Assembly (NCBI RefSeq): GCF_007004545.3
Contig: NZ_CP045503.2
Span: 248,001 to 312,000, forward strand
Reading direction: 5' to 3'
DNA from: Shewanella eurypsychrophilus
GTDB taxonomy: Bacteria > Pseudomonadota > Gammaproteobacteria > Enterobacterales > Shewanellaceae
Length of the DNA: 64,000 bases
Shown in pieces: positions 1-7,568 of this stretch. The position numbers and the translations under genes were made by a program. Within the stretch, counting starts at the first letter, position 1. The number at the start of each line of letters is the position of its first letter. The notes under the pieces were generated by a model, which ran no database searches, was not told the origin of the DNA, and was given only the letters and a program-made list of their open reading frames with translations.

Positions 1-292
1 GCCTTACACTCATAGCAAGATCTGTGCTTGATAAGAAGCTAATTCCAGGAATGTCCAATCTAGAATAATGCAAATATTTAGCAATCTTCATCATGTAGCT
101 AGGATCTTGACTGAGCTGTTCAAGGCGACTTAGCCAACTGGACACCTCTGAAAAAGGGATCAGAGTCATCGGCTCCTTCATGAGTGTCTGAGGTATACCG
201 AGATCCGCAGACGTTAACCCAAAGACCTCTTCAACGCCTCTAAATATCATCTTGATGTAACACACCCTAATAAATGAGGTATTAAATTTCAT
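1..292 (-). CDS. AraC-family transcriptional regulator, N-terminal part (truncated by window edge)
   Basis: Reading leftward from the ATG at 292 gives an open frame of 97 codons that runs off the window. The start reads MKFNTSFIRVCYIK, followed by a segment with LIPFSEVSSWLSRLEQL and a DPSYMMKIAKYLHYSRLDIPG stretch. This resembles the N-terminal effector-binding (Arabinose_bd type) domain of AraC regulators, where a LIP motif follows the first helix pair; the C-terminal HTH would lie outside the window. A second in-frame ATG at 250 is possible, but the 292 start includes the SFIR segment typical of the family. It is divergent from the DUF3302/HlyD pair and may control it (inference). The assignment rests on pattern resemblance only. 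Confidence 0.65.
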   Translation of the reverse strand, partial: MKFNTSFIRVCYIKMIFRGVEEVFGLTSADLGIPQTLMKEPMTLIPFSEVSSWLSRLEQLSQDPSYMMKIAKYLHYSRLDIPGISFLSSTDLAMSVR

Positions 293-508
293 CGTTTAAC
301 CTAATTACATGAAAGTCTAATTAAATCATTATTTAGCTTTATTTGATACAACTAGCGGTCTGGTCTTGTTCAAAAAATAGCTGAAGTCAAACTGGTTACA
401 ATGTTTTACATCTATCGTGAAGTACCAGTATTTTTACCAGTTAAAAATTTTTGGGGAAAGGATGGAATTTGTAAGGTTCTAGTTTAGATAACTTGAGGTC
501 TGTGTTGT
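293..508. other. Divergent intergenic region between the AraC-like gene and the DUF3302 gene
   Basis: This 216-bp A/T-rich gap carries the promoters of two divergent genes. A GAGG at 495-498 serves as a ribosome site for the gene starting at 509. No clear operator could be identified by eye. Confidence 0.4.
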
Positions 509-856
509 ATGAGTTTAATCAGTATGCCATTTGTTGATACAGGAGTGGATAGCTTACTTCATGTCGTAGCGGCTGTTGTTATGGTTGCAACGGTAGCAGC
601 AATGGCAATAGGTTTTTGGAAAATTCATGAGCTACCAATCAATAAAGCGCATAAGGAAGATCATCACCAGATAGGTTTGATAACTGCACTGACTTGGATA
701 GGCTTTGTGTGGCATTGGGTATGGGTTGTCGCGGTATTTGTAGCATTTGTTGATGGTGAAAAGGCATTACGTCGTATACGGGATATTTGGCGAGAAGAAC
801 ATTCTAGTAAAGGCAAACCTGTGATTGAAAATAACGAGGGGAATACCAATGCTTGA
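509..856 (+). CDS. DUF3302 family small inner-membrane protein (YiaW-like)
   Basis: A 115-residue protein with two predicted membrane segments (about residues 15-38 and 55-80), separated by a short HELPINKAHKEDHH loop and followed by a charged cytoplasmic tail. The loop and the WIGFVWHWVWVVAVFVAF second segment resemble E. coli YiaW (DUF3302), which is encoded directly upstream of the HlyD-like YiaV. The same order is seen here: the stop codon overlaps the next gene's start by 8 bp, so the two are almost certainly co-translated. In this family pairing the small protein is thought to accompany a membrane-fusion protein, but no biochemical role is established. The start at 509 has GAGG 10 nt upstream; Met6 is an alternative. 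Confidence 0.7.
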   Translation: MSLISMPFVDTGVDSLLHVVAAVVMVATVAAMAIGFWKIHELPINKAHKEDHHQIGLITALTWIGFVWHWVWVVAVFVAFVDGEKALRRIRDIWREEHSSKGKPVIENNEGNTNA

Positions 857-2072
857 AGGTTTAGCCGTATGGGCGCTTTTTATCTACTTACTTCGCATGG
901 TCGGTATGCCTTGGAATAAATTAACTCAAGGGTTCTCCTATATTGGTGGTGGGGCTTGGTTGCTATTTGTTTGGGTTGGCTTACTTAACTACACGCCTAT
1001 GGATCTGTCTGGCGGTTCATTAGTTCAGTCGCCTCATATTCAGCTTAGACCCGCATCAAGTCAGATAAAGGGGCAAGTGAAGCATATCTATGTTTTGCCT
1101 AATCAGAGGGTTGAAGCCGGTCAGCTTATTTATGAGCTGGATGATGAGCCCTATCAAATATCCTTAAATAAAGCGGCAGTGGCTAAGACATCAGCTGAAC
1201 TTGAACTCGCGCTGGCTAAAGAGGATGTTAACCTGGCTAAGAAAGAGCATCAGGCTGCAATTACAGATATTGATATCAGTGAAAATCAACTCGCTGCGGG
1301 TACAAAAGATTTAAAATGGAAGCAGAAAACACTGGCGCGTTTTATTGAGCAAAACCGGGTAGTTCCGGATACGATCACTAAGAGCCAACTTGACGAACAG
1401 GCAAATAATGTTGATATCGCCCAAGCAAGAGTCAATGCATACACCTCCCAGGTAGAGAAGGCGAATCTTGCTGCCCACACGACAAAATTAGATATTGATA
1501 AAGCCATGTTGACTGTTCAGAGTAGAAGCTCTGATCTACAGGGTGAGCTTGAAAATGTGGCACAGGCGCAATGGAATCTAGATAGCACAAAAATATATGC
1601 TCCTGCCAATGGATATGTAACAAACTTCATCATGCGTGAGGGGCAGTTTGTCGGTGTTATGCCTAGAATTCAGATGTATACCGACGAAAAGTATGTCTTG
1701 ATGCGAGTTAATCATCAGGCCATTCGTAATGTTAAAGTCGGCCAGAGGGCTGAGTTTGCTTCTGCTGTTTACCCTGGAAAGGTTTTTAATGCCGAAGTAG
1801 AAGGGATCATCGAAGCGACAGGAGAGTCACAAGGTAGTTTGCTCGCTAGAGACGATAATGTTCGTCAGACGACAGGCCTTAATGTGAATAACAAGCATCA
1901 CTTCGTGCGCCTAAAGCTTAATGAGCCCGGTGATTATGATATTCCGGTTGGTGCTGTGGGGCTGGCATGGATTTCGGGTGAGAAGCCAATTGCTTTCTTG
2001 GCTTTTCTAGATGTGATCCGTGGAATAGTGATAAGAATGAAGTCACAGATTTACTACTTTTACTCACTCTAA
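849..2072 (+). CDS. HlyD/EmrA-family membrane fusion protein (YiaV-like)
   Basis: A 407-residue periplasmic adaptor of the HlyD/membrane-fusion family. Two hydrophobic segments at residues 1-20 and 28-46 anchor it. The first half of the biotinyl-lipoyl domain follows (GQVKHIYVLPNQRVEAGQL, about residues 75-95). A long Ala/Lys/Glu-rich coiled-coil hairpin covers about 105-235. The second lipoyl half (IYAPANGYVTNF) and a beta-barrel come next. ATG 849 is chosen because GAGGGG lies just upstream; an in-frame ATG at 825 has no such site. It overlaps the DUF3302 gene by 8 bp. No dedicated transporter is adjacent, which is also typical of yiaVW-type pairs. A strong terminator follows. Confidence 0.82.
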   Translation: MLEGLAVWALFIYLLRMVGMPWNKLTQGFSYIGGGAWLLFVWVGLLNYTPMDLSGGSLVQSPHIQLRPASSQIKGQVKHIYVLPNQRVEAGQLIYELDDEPYQISLNKAAVAKTSAELELALAKEDVNLAKKEHQAAITDIDISENQLAAGTKDLKWKQKTLARFIEQNRVVPDTITKSQLDEQANNVDIAQARVNAYTSQVEKANLAAHTTKLDIDKAMLTVQSRSSDLQGELENVAQAQWNLDSTKIYAPANGYVTNFIMREGQFVGVMPRIQMYTDEKYVLMRVNHQAIRNVKVGQRAEFASAVYPGKVFNAEVEGIIEATGESQGSLLARDDNVRQTTGLNVNNKHHFVRLKLNEPGDYDIPVGAVGLAWISGEKPIAFLAFLDVIRGIVIRMKSQIYYFYSL

Positions 2073-2085
2073 CCTTTAAATGATG

Positions 2086-2125
2086 AGTCGACTTCACATC
2101 TATGGGTGGAGTCGACTTTCGTTTT
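2086..2125 (+). terminator. Intrinsic terminator after the HlyD-like gene
   Basis: A 12-bp stem pairs AGTCGACTTCAC (2086-2097) with GTGGAGTCGACT (2106-2117), with one T/G wobble and an 8-nt loop. It is followed by a T-rich tail. It sits between two convergent genes. Confidence 0.75.
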
Positions 2126-2144
2126 CTCGTTTTCTCGTTTTCTC
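2121..2144. repeat. Three tandem copies of an 8-bp unit (GTTTTCTC)
   Basis: GTTTTCTC occurs three times head-to-tail without change, immediately after the terminator stem and before the stop codon of the GGDEF gene. It is non-coding. Confidence 0.9.
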
Positions 2145-2155
2145 GCTAATCGGTA

Positions 2156-3373
2156 TTATAGGCAAGTTTGGTTGCGACCCTTTTTCTTAGCACGATAAAG
2201 CGCCTCATCGGCTCGTTTCATTGACTGGTCGAAGGTTTCACCACTTAGGCGTTCTGCCACACCTATAGAGATAGTCACACTCACGGTCTTGGTCGCTGGA
2301 GATTTCGCTTTGTTTCGCTTAGCTTTGTTTTGACTGTTATTTTGTTTCTTGCGCTTATCATTGCGTAAGACGATGCGGTACTCCTCAATGGACTCTCTTA
2401 CATCTTCTAAATCATCGAGTATTGAATCTGCATCTTTTCTCGGAAAGACAATAGTGAACTCCTCGCCACCATATCTAAACACTTTACCTCCTCCTGAAAC
2501 GCGGGCCATTTTTGCGGCTACCAGCCTAAGTACCTGATCGCCAACATCATGGCCATAGGTATCGTTAAACTTCTTAAAATGGTCGATATCCAGCATGGCT
2601 ACGCTGTACTTTCTACCGAGAGAGAGTACTAAGTTATAGAGGGCACGGCGCGAAGCTAGCCCGGTCAGTTCGTCTCGGTAGGCAAGAAAATAGGAGTCTA
2701 TCAAGATGGTAAAAAGATAGATCACGGCTAATGATGACATAAGCACGGCAAGAGGCAGAGTGTTTGGCTGAAAGTAATAAAATATCCAGATACCTAATGT
2801 TGTTAAGATAGAGGTATTGACTAAATTTGCCTGCCAAATAGCACGACTGATCAGTAGAGCAGAGCAAACATACACAGGCAGCATAATTTGAAACTGTTGT
2901 GATAGCGCAAAAGGGAGTGCTGTTCTTATTTCAGCTTGGTACAGGTTTAATCCTGATAACCAAAGGAATCCCAAACCCATCCCTATAGCAATCCCAAGAC
3001 CCCGTATAACACCATGTGAGGAAAGAAGTCCGCGATCTTTTGTGAAGCCAAAGCATGCGATGACAAGTGTTCCACCGATAAATATTTCAGTGGTGTATTG
3101 GCTTAAGGGAAGAAAAATTTGAGCGGAACTATGCTGACTCAAATAGAAGGCCAACAGCAACACGGCTAAATAAGCCAGACGACTGCGGTTAAATTGTAAT
3201 GCCAATAATGCCGCGATAGACAGAAGCCAATAGGGGAGTTGTTCGATTATCCCGTCCCAGATTTGCCAGCTCGATTTAGTCTCCTGAATAAAGAAAAGTG
3301 TTAGGGCTGTAATTAAAAGTGGCAGGATGAAATAACGACATCCTTGAATAAGAGATGACAAAACAAACCTCAA
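2156..3373 (-). CDS. Membrane-bound GGDEF diguanylate cyclase
   Basis: A 405-residue protein with roughly seven to eight membrane segments in residues 12-230, then a GGDEF domain (233-405) with the standard DELTGLASRRAL entry motif and FRYGGEEF at 300-306. It should condense two GTP into cyclic di-GMP. No RxxD inhibitory I-site precedes GGEEF (the segment reads VSGGGKVF), so product inhibition through that site is not expected. An unusual Lys/Asn-rich insert (about 338-362) interrupts the domain before the TVSVTISIGVA strand. The only usable start is TTG at 3373, since a stop lies five codons upstream; no good Shine-Dalgarno site is visible. It converges on the HlyD-like gene. Confidence 0.85.
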   Translation of the reverse strand: MRFVLSSLIQGCRYFILPLLITALTLFFIQETKSSWQIWDGIIEQLPYWLLSIAALLALQFNRSRLAYLAVLLLAFYLSQHSSAQIFLPLSQYTTEIFIGGTLVIACFGFTKDRGLLSSHGVIRGLGIAIGMGLGFLWLSGLNLYQAEIRTALPFALSQQFQIMLPVYVCSALLISRAIWQANLVNTSILTTLGIWIFYYFQPNTLPLAVLMSSLAVIYLFTILIDSYFLAYRDELTGLASRRALYNLVLSLGRKYSVAMLDIDHFKKFNDTYGHDVGDQVLRLVAAKMARVSGGGKVFRYGGEEFTIVFPRKDADSILDDLEDVRESIEEYRIVLRNDKRKKQNNSQNKAKRNKAKSPATKTVSVTISIGVAERLSGETFDQSMKRADEALYRAKKKGRNQTCL

Positions 3374-3416
3374 TAGTGATTTATGTTAGCGAGTAAGGAG
3401 CTCAAGCTCCCTTTAA

Positions 3417-3443
3417 CTCAAACTACTGAAGCAGTAGATTGAG
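3417..3443 (-). terminator. Hairpin between the globin and GGDEF genes
   Basis: CTCAAACTACTG (3417-3428) pairs with CAGTAGATTGAG (3432-3443), a 12-bp stem with one mismatch and a 3-nt loop. It lies downstream of the globin gene on the minus strand. It lacks a clear U-run, so it may be a weak terminator or a processing hairpin. Confidence 0.35.
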
Positions 3444-3526
3444 CTTAGCTATAATAAGTCGACGTTTCTCTTCTGTTGATGAAGAAGTATATGGAGTTTA
3501 TTTCGTGATTAATAGTAGTTTGAAAA

Positions 3527-3940
3527 TTAGCCCTTAATCTCAGGTTTCATCGTATCGACTACAATATGAATAACTGAGACCCAAGCCTGTCTGACCTCCT
3601 CGGTAAACCCGTCACCTAAGCCTGTTTTCAACGTATATAGAAGGGCATTACCTACAGGAGTAAAATGGCTTTTCTTGGTGCCGTAATCGTTGTGTCGCTT
3701 GGCAAGTTGCTGTAATGCAGGTACTAAGGCTTCAAGATCATTTAAACCATCTACAGCGGCCTTTAACATGGTCATCAGTTTTCGACCTTGTACTTTCATA
3801 TCATTGCGAAAAAGAGGTTTTAGTGAGGGGTCTATGCCAAATAGGGCGTCATAGAAAATTTCGGCAGCTTTCTCTGCTATCGGTTCAACTTGACTAAAGG
3901 AGTCTTGCACAAGTCGGATCTGTTTGTTTGTTAATGCCAT
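3527..3940 (-). CDS. Single-domain bacterial globin
   Basis: A 137-residue globin with no reductase domain. The LAKRHNDYG segment supplies the proximal haem-ligating His (about residue 82), matching the position seen in Vitreoscilla haemoglobin and flavohaemoglobins. A Phe lies in the FYDALFGIDPSLKPLF CD-corner region, and a Gln (VQGRKLM) lies near the distal E-helix site. Family members bind O2 or NO; which applies here cannot be told. The start at 3940 has AAGGATG upstream. It is a monocistronic-looking gene on the minus strand, with a hairpin before the next gene. Confidence 0.88.
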   Translation of the reverse strand: MALTNKQIRLVQDSFSQVEPIAEKAAEIFYDALFGIDPSLKPLFRNDMKVQGRKLMTMLKAAVDGLNDLEALVPALQQLAKRHNDYGTKKSHFTPVGNALLYTLKTGLGDGFTEEVRQAWVSVIHIVVDTMKPEIKG

Positions 3941-4130
3941 GGTGTCATCCTTAATTGTAACTTGCTCATCCCGATATTCACTGCATTAAAATATCTGCTT
4001 GAGACCTGAGTATGCTCGCAGTTGGTTCTATATTGATTACGAAAAAAATTCTACTCCAATTAGCATAGACAGAAATTAGAAAACAAGCTTAACTAAATGC
4101 AATTGGTATCAGTATTTAAGGATGCAAGTT

Positions 4131-4937
4131 ATGAGAGTTGATCAATATGTTCAGGGGCAAGCCTGTTGGGTCGAGCTTGCCAGCCATGATGCTGTGGCTG
4201 GAAAGCAGTTTTATGCGGAGCTTTTTGGCTGGAAAAGTCAGGATATGCCTATCCCTGATGGGATTTATACCATGTTTGGATTAGCTACTGACTCAGGTGA
4301 GGGTCAGGATGATATCGGTGCCGCCTATCAGATGCCTGCACAGATGGCTGAGCAGGGAGTGCCTACATCTTGGTTGGTATATTTTGCTGTGGACAGTGTG
4401 GATGAAACGGTAAAAAATGTTGAGTCCGAAGGTGGTAGCTTATCTATGGGACCATGTGATGTAGGAACTGCAGGCAAGATGGCAATGTTCACCGATACAG
4501 AGGGAGCAAAGTTTGCCGTTTGGCAAGCTGGAGATCATGTTGGCTCCCGTCGACAAGGAGAGCATGGCACCTTGTGCTGGGTAGAGCTGGCAAGCCGAGA
4601 CCCAGAATCTGCCAAGGCATTCTATCCAAATGTATTGCAATGGCAAAGCCAGCGCGGTGATATGCCTGAATTTGAATATACTGAATGGCTTGTCGCTGGA
4701 AAGCCTATGGGAGGTATGTTGCAAATGACTGAAGAGTGGGGCGATCTGCCACCTCACTGGATGCTCTATTTTTGTGTGGATGATTGTGACGAAGCGGCAG
4801 CTAAAGCCAGCCATTTAGGCGGTAAGGTTTGCGTACCTCCAACAGACATAGAGAAAGTTGGCCGTTTTTCCGTTATTAATGATCCTCAGGGGGGCTTCTT
4901 CTCTGTTATAACCTTGAGTCAGGATCTATTAAGCTAG
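4131..4937 (+). CDS. Two-domain VOC (glyoxalase-like) family protein
   Basis: A 268-residue tandem-VOC protein. Each half starts with the same pattern, CWVELASHD...KQFYAELFGW (about residues 10-33) and CWVELASRDPESAKAFYPNVLQW (about 145-167), and ends with a DPQG/DTEGAKFAVW-type strand. This matches the CFP30B-like group of VOC proteins annotated as glyoxalase/bleomycin-resistance-like, whose substrates are mostly unknown. ATG 4131 is preferred because AAGG (4118-4121) is correctly spaced for it and too close to the upstream in-frame ATG at 4122. It stands alone, and no substrate can be inferred from its neighbours. Confidence 0.82.
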   Translation: MRVDQYVQGQACWVELASHDAVAGKQFYAELFGWKSQDMPIPDGIYTMFGLATDSGEGQDDIGAAYQMPAQMAEQGVPTSWLVYFAVDSVDETVKNVESEGGSLSMGPCDVGTAGKMAMFTDTEGAKFAVWQAGDHVGSRRQGEHGTLCWVELASRDPESAKAFYPNVLQWQSQRGDMPEFEYTEWLVAGKPMGGMLQMTEEWGDLPPHWMLYFCVDDCDEAAAKASHLGGKVCVPPTDIEKVGRFSVINDPQGGFFSVITLSQDLLS

Positions 4938-5052
4938 TGTTACCACGAGGCGCAGGGTGTGTTTTTTGGTGTTTACATTGTGTAAATTATGTTGATAACA
5001 GGTTAAAGCTCTATTAATATGCTCGTTGGATATATTATTAGATGGATTTGTA

Positions 5053-5238
5053 ATGATTAGGGTTTTGAAATTATTAACTGTTCTATGCTGTTTTTCTGTA
5101 TTAACTGCTTGTAGCTCCAATTATCAAGGTGGAAGTGCTGGAGAAGAAGCTGACATCACGCAGCCTGAAAAGGCTAAGTCTACTAGTTGTACTTCGGTTA
5201 AGACAACAGGGTCACGCTTGCCATCTAAGCGTTGTTAA
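5053..5238 (+). CDS. Very small predicted lipoprotein
   Basis: From ATG 5053 the product is 61 residues: a short signal peptide ending in a clear lipobox (VLTAC, Cys about residue 20), then a Ser/Gly-rich linker and an acidic stretch. It closes with CTSVKTTGSRLPSKRC, whose two Cys could form a disulfide in the periplasm. The TGSR(L/I)P-type ending recurs in small exported proteins of Shewanella and relatives, but no function is known. A longer start at 5026 would put a hydrophilic leader before the signal peptide and is less likely. Confidence 0.6.
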   Translation: MIRVLKLLTVLCCFSVLTACSSNYQGGSAGEEADITQPEKAKSTSCTSVKTTGSRLPSKRC

Positions 5239-5268
5239 AAGGGGCTGTAATTCTAGCTTGTAAAAAGT

Positions 5269-5296
5269 GAAACGATCACGCAAATGTGCTCGTTTC
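5269..5296 (+). terminator. Hairpin after the small lipoprotein gene
   Basis: GAAACGA-t-CAC (5269-5279) pairs with GTG-c-TCGTTTC (5286-5296) across a 6-nt loop. The tail is T-rich but not a clean U-run, so this is a probable but weak terminator. Confidence 0.35.
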
Positions 5297-5424
5297 TAAC
5301 ATTTATTAATCTATTCTCATCGGCCTATTTTCATCGTTTAAGTGATGAACAACTCATCAAAATAATTCCCTGCTAAACTTTAATGAGTCAATCCCCTCCG
5401 TACTCGGCTGATGGACTTTTGATT

Positions 5425-7446
5425 ATGCAGCAAGTATCAATTCGGCAGAAGATAATCCTGGGCTTTAGTGCCATAGGGTTATTACTACTCACTGCCAGTA
5501 GTTTTTTTTACCAATCATTGAGTCACATTAGTCGTGCTAACCTGGATATTGAAACTTTAGCGGTTCCGGTGCAGAAGCAGAGTAACGTTCTACAACTTAA
5601 ATTATTGCAATTGATTAAGTTGGTGGCAGTGGCTAATACCCAAAAAAACAGTGCAGAAATAACTCGCAGTCAGCAAGTATTTAATCAGTTAAAGCTAAGC
5701 TTCAATAATGCTTCTATAGCTCTGAATCAGAAGGTCTCAGATCAAGTTCAGATGCAGAGTGCACTTAATCAGGCTGATGCGCACTTCAATCAATTTATCC
5801 AAGCGAGTGAAGAGATGTTTGTTGCTAAACTTGAGAACTTAGCCGCAAGCGAAAGCTATAAAACTCACTATCAAGTATTCGATGATGCCAGGGTGAGCGC
5901 AAGTAATGCCATGCTAGATCTAGAGTTGATCGTCGTAACTGAAGACCAGCAGCGTCTTTTAGAAGAAGTTGTTGGTACTGGTACTCGTATTGACGACATG
6001 CTCTTTACCATGGGAAATACCATGTTGGGCTTATCTCGCAGCGAGGATGTGGTAGCCCATAAAGAGGATATGATTTTTCTGATGAGTAACCTCAATAGTA
6101 ATTTTGATTACCTAAAGAGACAGGCTGAGCCTTTGGATAGCCTAATGAGTATTGCTGTCGCCAGTGAGACGTTATCTATTATCGCGCACTACCTAGACCA
6201 ACCTGGTGAATTGTATCTGTTACAACAAAAAATCATCGAACAAGAATCAGTATCCCTTATCGCATATGGACATTCGCAAGACTATTTTTCGTTAAGTGTG
6301 AGTGAATTAGAAAAATTAATTTCATTGGCTGATGAGCGGTTTGTTTTCCTACAAAATACTGCAAAAGATGAAATTAAAACGGGTGAAACCTTAGCAATAG
6401 TATTGGCGATTGTCTTTGTCATTATGGCGAGTTTTATCTCATATATGACCACAAGAGCCATGCTTGTCCCGTTAAATTCAGTCAATAATGCCCTAGCAAG
6501 AATTGCCAGTGGTGACTTGAGTCGAAGGGTGAAGAAATATAATGATGATGAGTTTGGTACCTTAATAGACAGTATTAATACACTGGCTGAAGATTTGACT
6601 CAGTTGCTCAACGATATTCAAAAAAATGCGCATAGATTAGATGAATCTGCAGTTTCCTATAGTGAGCAGAGTCAACGTATAGCTGGAGTTGCCAGTGTAC
6701 AAATTACCCGTATCGATGATGTGAAGCATGGTGCCGAACAGATGTCTGTTAGCGCTAATACGGTAAAGGATGAGGCCGATACTTCCGCAATGAATGTCAG
6801 TGAGGCTACTGAACATAGCCATGAAATAAAAGGTATTGCTGATGCCAATAATGAAAGGGTTTCAAGCTTGTCAGCACGATTACTCGGGGCGGTTGAAATT
6901 ATGGATAGATTGAATGGCCATAGTCAGAGTATCGGCGGGATCTTAGATACCATAGTGTCAATCGCAGAGCAGACTAATTTACTAGCCCTTAATGCCGCGA
7001 TTGAATCTGCCAGAGCGGGTGAGCATGGTCGGGGTTTTGCTGTGGTTGCCGATGAAGTCAGGACTTTGGCTCTGCGAACTCAAGAGTCTACTGCCGAGAT
7101 CCAAACCACGATAACAGCTTTACAGCAAGAAACATCGAATGCTGTGAAAGAGATAGGCTTAGGACAATCGCAGGCCATGGAATGTGTCACTCAAAGTCTA
7201 GAATTAAGCCGGGCTATCGAGTTAATGGACGGTGCGTTAAGTGGCATCGAACAGATGAGTAAAAATATTGCACTGGTTGCTCAAGAGCAATTGTCTGGTA
7301 GTGAGCGTATCGTGTTGGGTATGGCTGAAGCCGCAGATGCCGCTGGACAGAACGAAGAAGAAGCAAAGAATATGGCCAAACGCAGCGAAGAGATGAATGA
7401 ACTTGCACGTTCTTTAACGAGTTCGGTTGAACGATTTCAACTTTAA
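5425..7446 (+). CDS. Methyl-accepting chemotaxis protein
   Basis: A 673-residue chemoreceptor. The N-terminus ([13 protein letters not shown]) leads into the first membrane helix. A helical periplasmic domain of about 290 residues follows, then a second membrane helix ([19 protein letters not shown]), a HAMP domain ([18 protein letters not shown]) and a cytoplasmic signalling domain. The signalling hairpin tip contains [18 protein letters not shown], followed by [18 protein letters not shown] and the classic kinase-control region. It would pass ligand signals to CheA/CheW; the ligand is unknown. ATG 5425 has GATGGA nearby. An in-frame ATG at 5383 would add 14 polar residues without a ribosome site. 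It is monocistronic and shares a terminator with cusA. Confidence 0.9.
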   Translation: MQQVSIRQKIILGFSAIGLLLLTASSFFYQSLSHISRANLDIETLAVPVQKQSNVLQLKLLQLIKLVAVANTQKNSAEITRSQQVFNQLKLSFNNASIALNQKVSDQVQMQSALNQADAHFNQFIQASEEMFVAKLENLAASESYKTHYQVFDDARVSASNAMLDLELIVVTEDQQRLLEEVVGTGTRIDDMLFTMGNTMLGLSRSEDVVAHKEDMIFLMSNLNSNFDYLKRQAEPLDSLMSIAVASETLSIIAHYLDQPGELYLLQQKIIEQESVSLIAYGHSQDYFSLSVSELEKLISLADERFVFLQNTAKDEIKTGETLAIVLAIVFVIMASFISYMTTRAMLVPLNSVNNALARIASGDLSRRVKKYNDDEFGTLIDSINTLAEDLTQLLNDIQKNAHRLDESAVSYSEQSQRIAGVASVQITRIDDVKHGAEQMSVSANTVKDEADTSAMNVSEATEHSHEIKGIADANNERVSSLSARLLGAVEIMDRLNGHSQSIGGILDTIVSIAEQTNLLALNAAIESARAGEHGRGFAVVADEVRTLALRTQESTAEIQTTITALQQETSNAVKEIGLGQSQAMECVTQSLELSRAIELMDGALSGIEQMSKNIALVAQEQLSGSERIVLGMAEAADAAGQNEEEAKNMAKRSEEMNELARSLTSSVERFQL

Positions 7447-7489
7447 CGCTTCTGATACTGCGCTAAACTCTCGCTGAGTGACCACACCT

Positions 7490-7507
7490 TTATACCGATT
7501 GGTATAA
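7490..7507. repeat. Intergenic palindrome TTATACC-gatt-GGTATAA
   Basis: Seven-base arms flank a 4-nt centre. Near-identical copies occur at 16222-16238 and 59236-59252, all outside genes. It lies between convergent genes here. Confidence 0.7.
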
Positions 7508-7528
7508 CTTCGAGAAGTGAGTATAAAA

Positions 7529-7553
7529 AAACACCCAGCATTGCTGGGTGTTT
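7529..7553. terminator. Bidirectional intrinsic terminator between the chemoreceptor and cusA
   Basis: A perfect 11-bp stem pairs AAACACCCAGC with GCTGGGTGTTT, with a 3-nt loop. A-rich and T-rich flanks suit use by both convergent genes. Confidence 0.85.
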
Positions 7554-7568
7554 AGTGTTACAGAGCGC

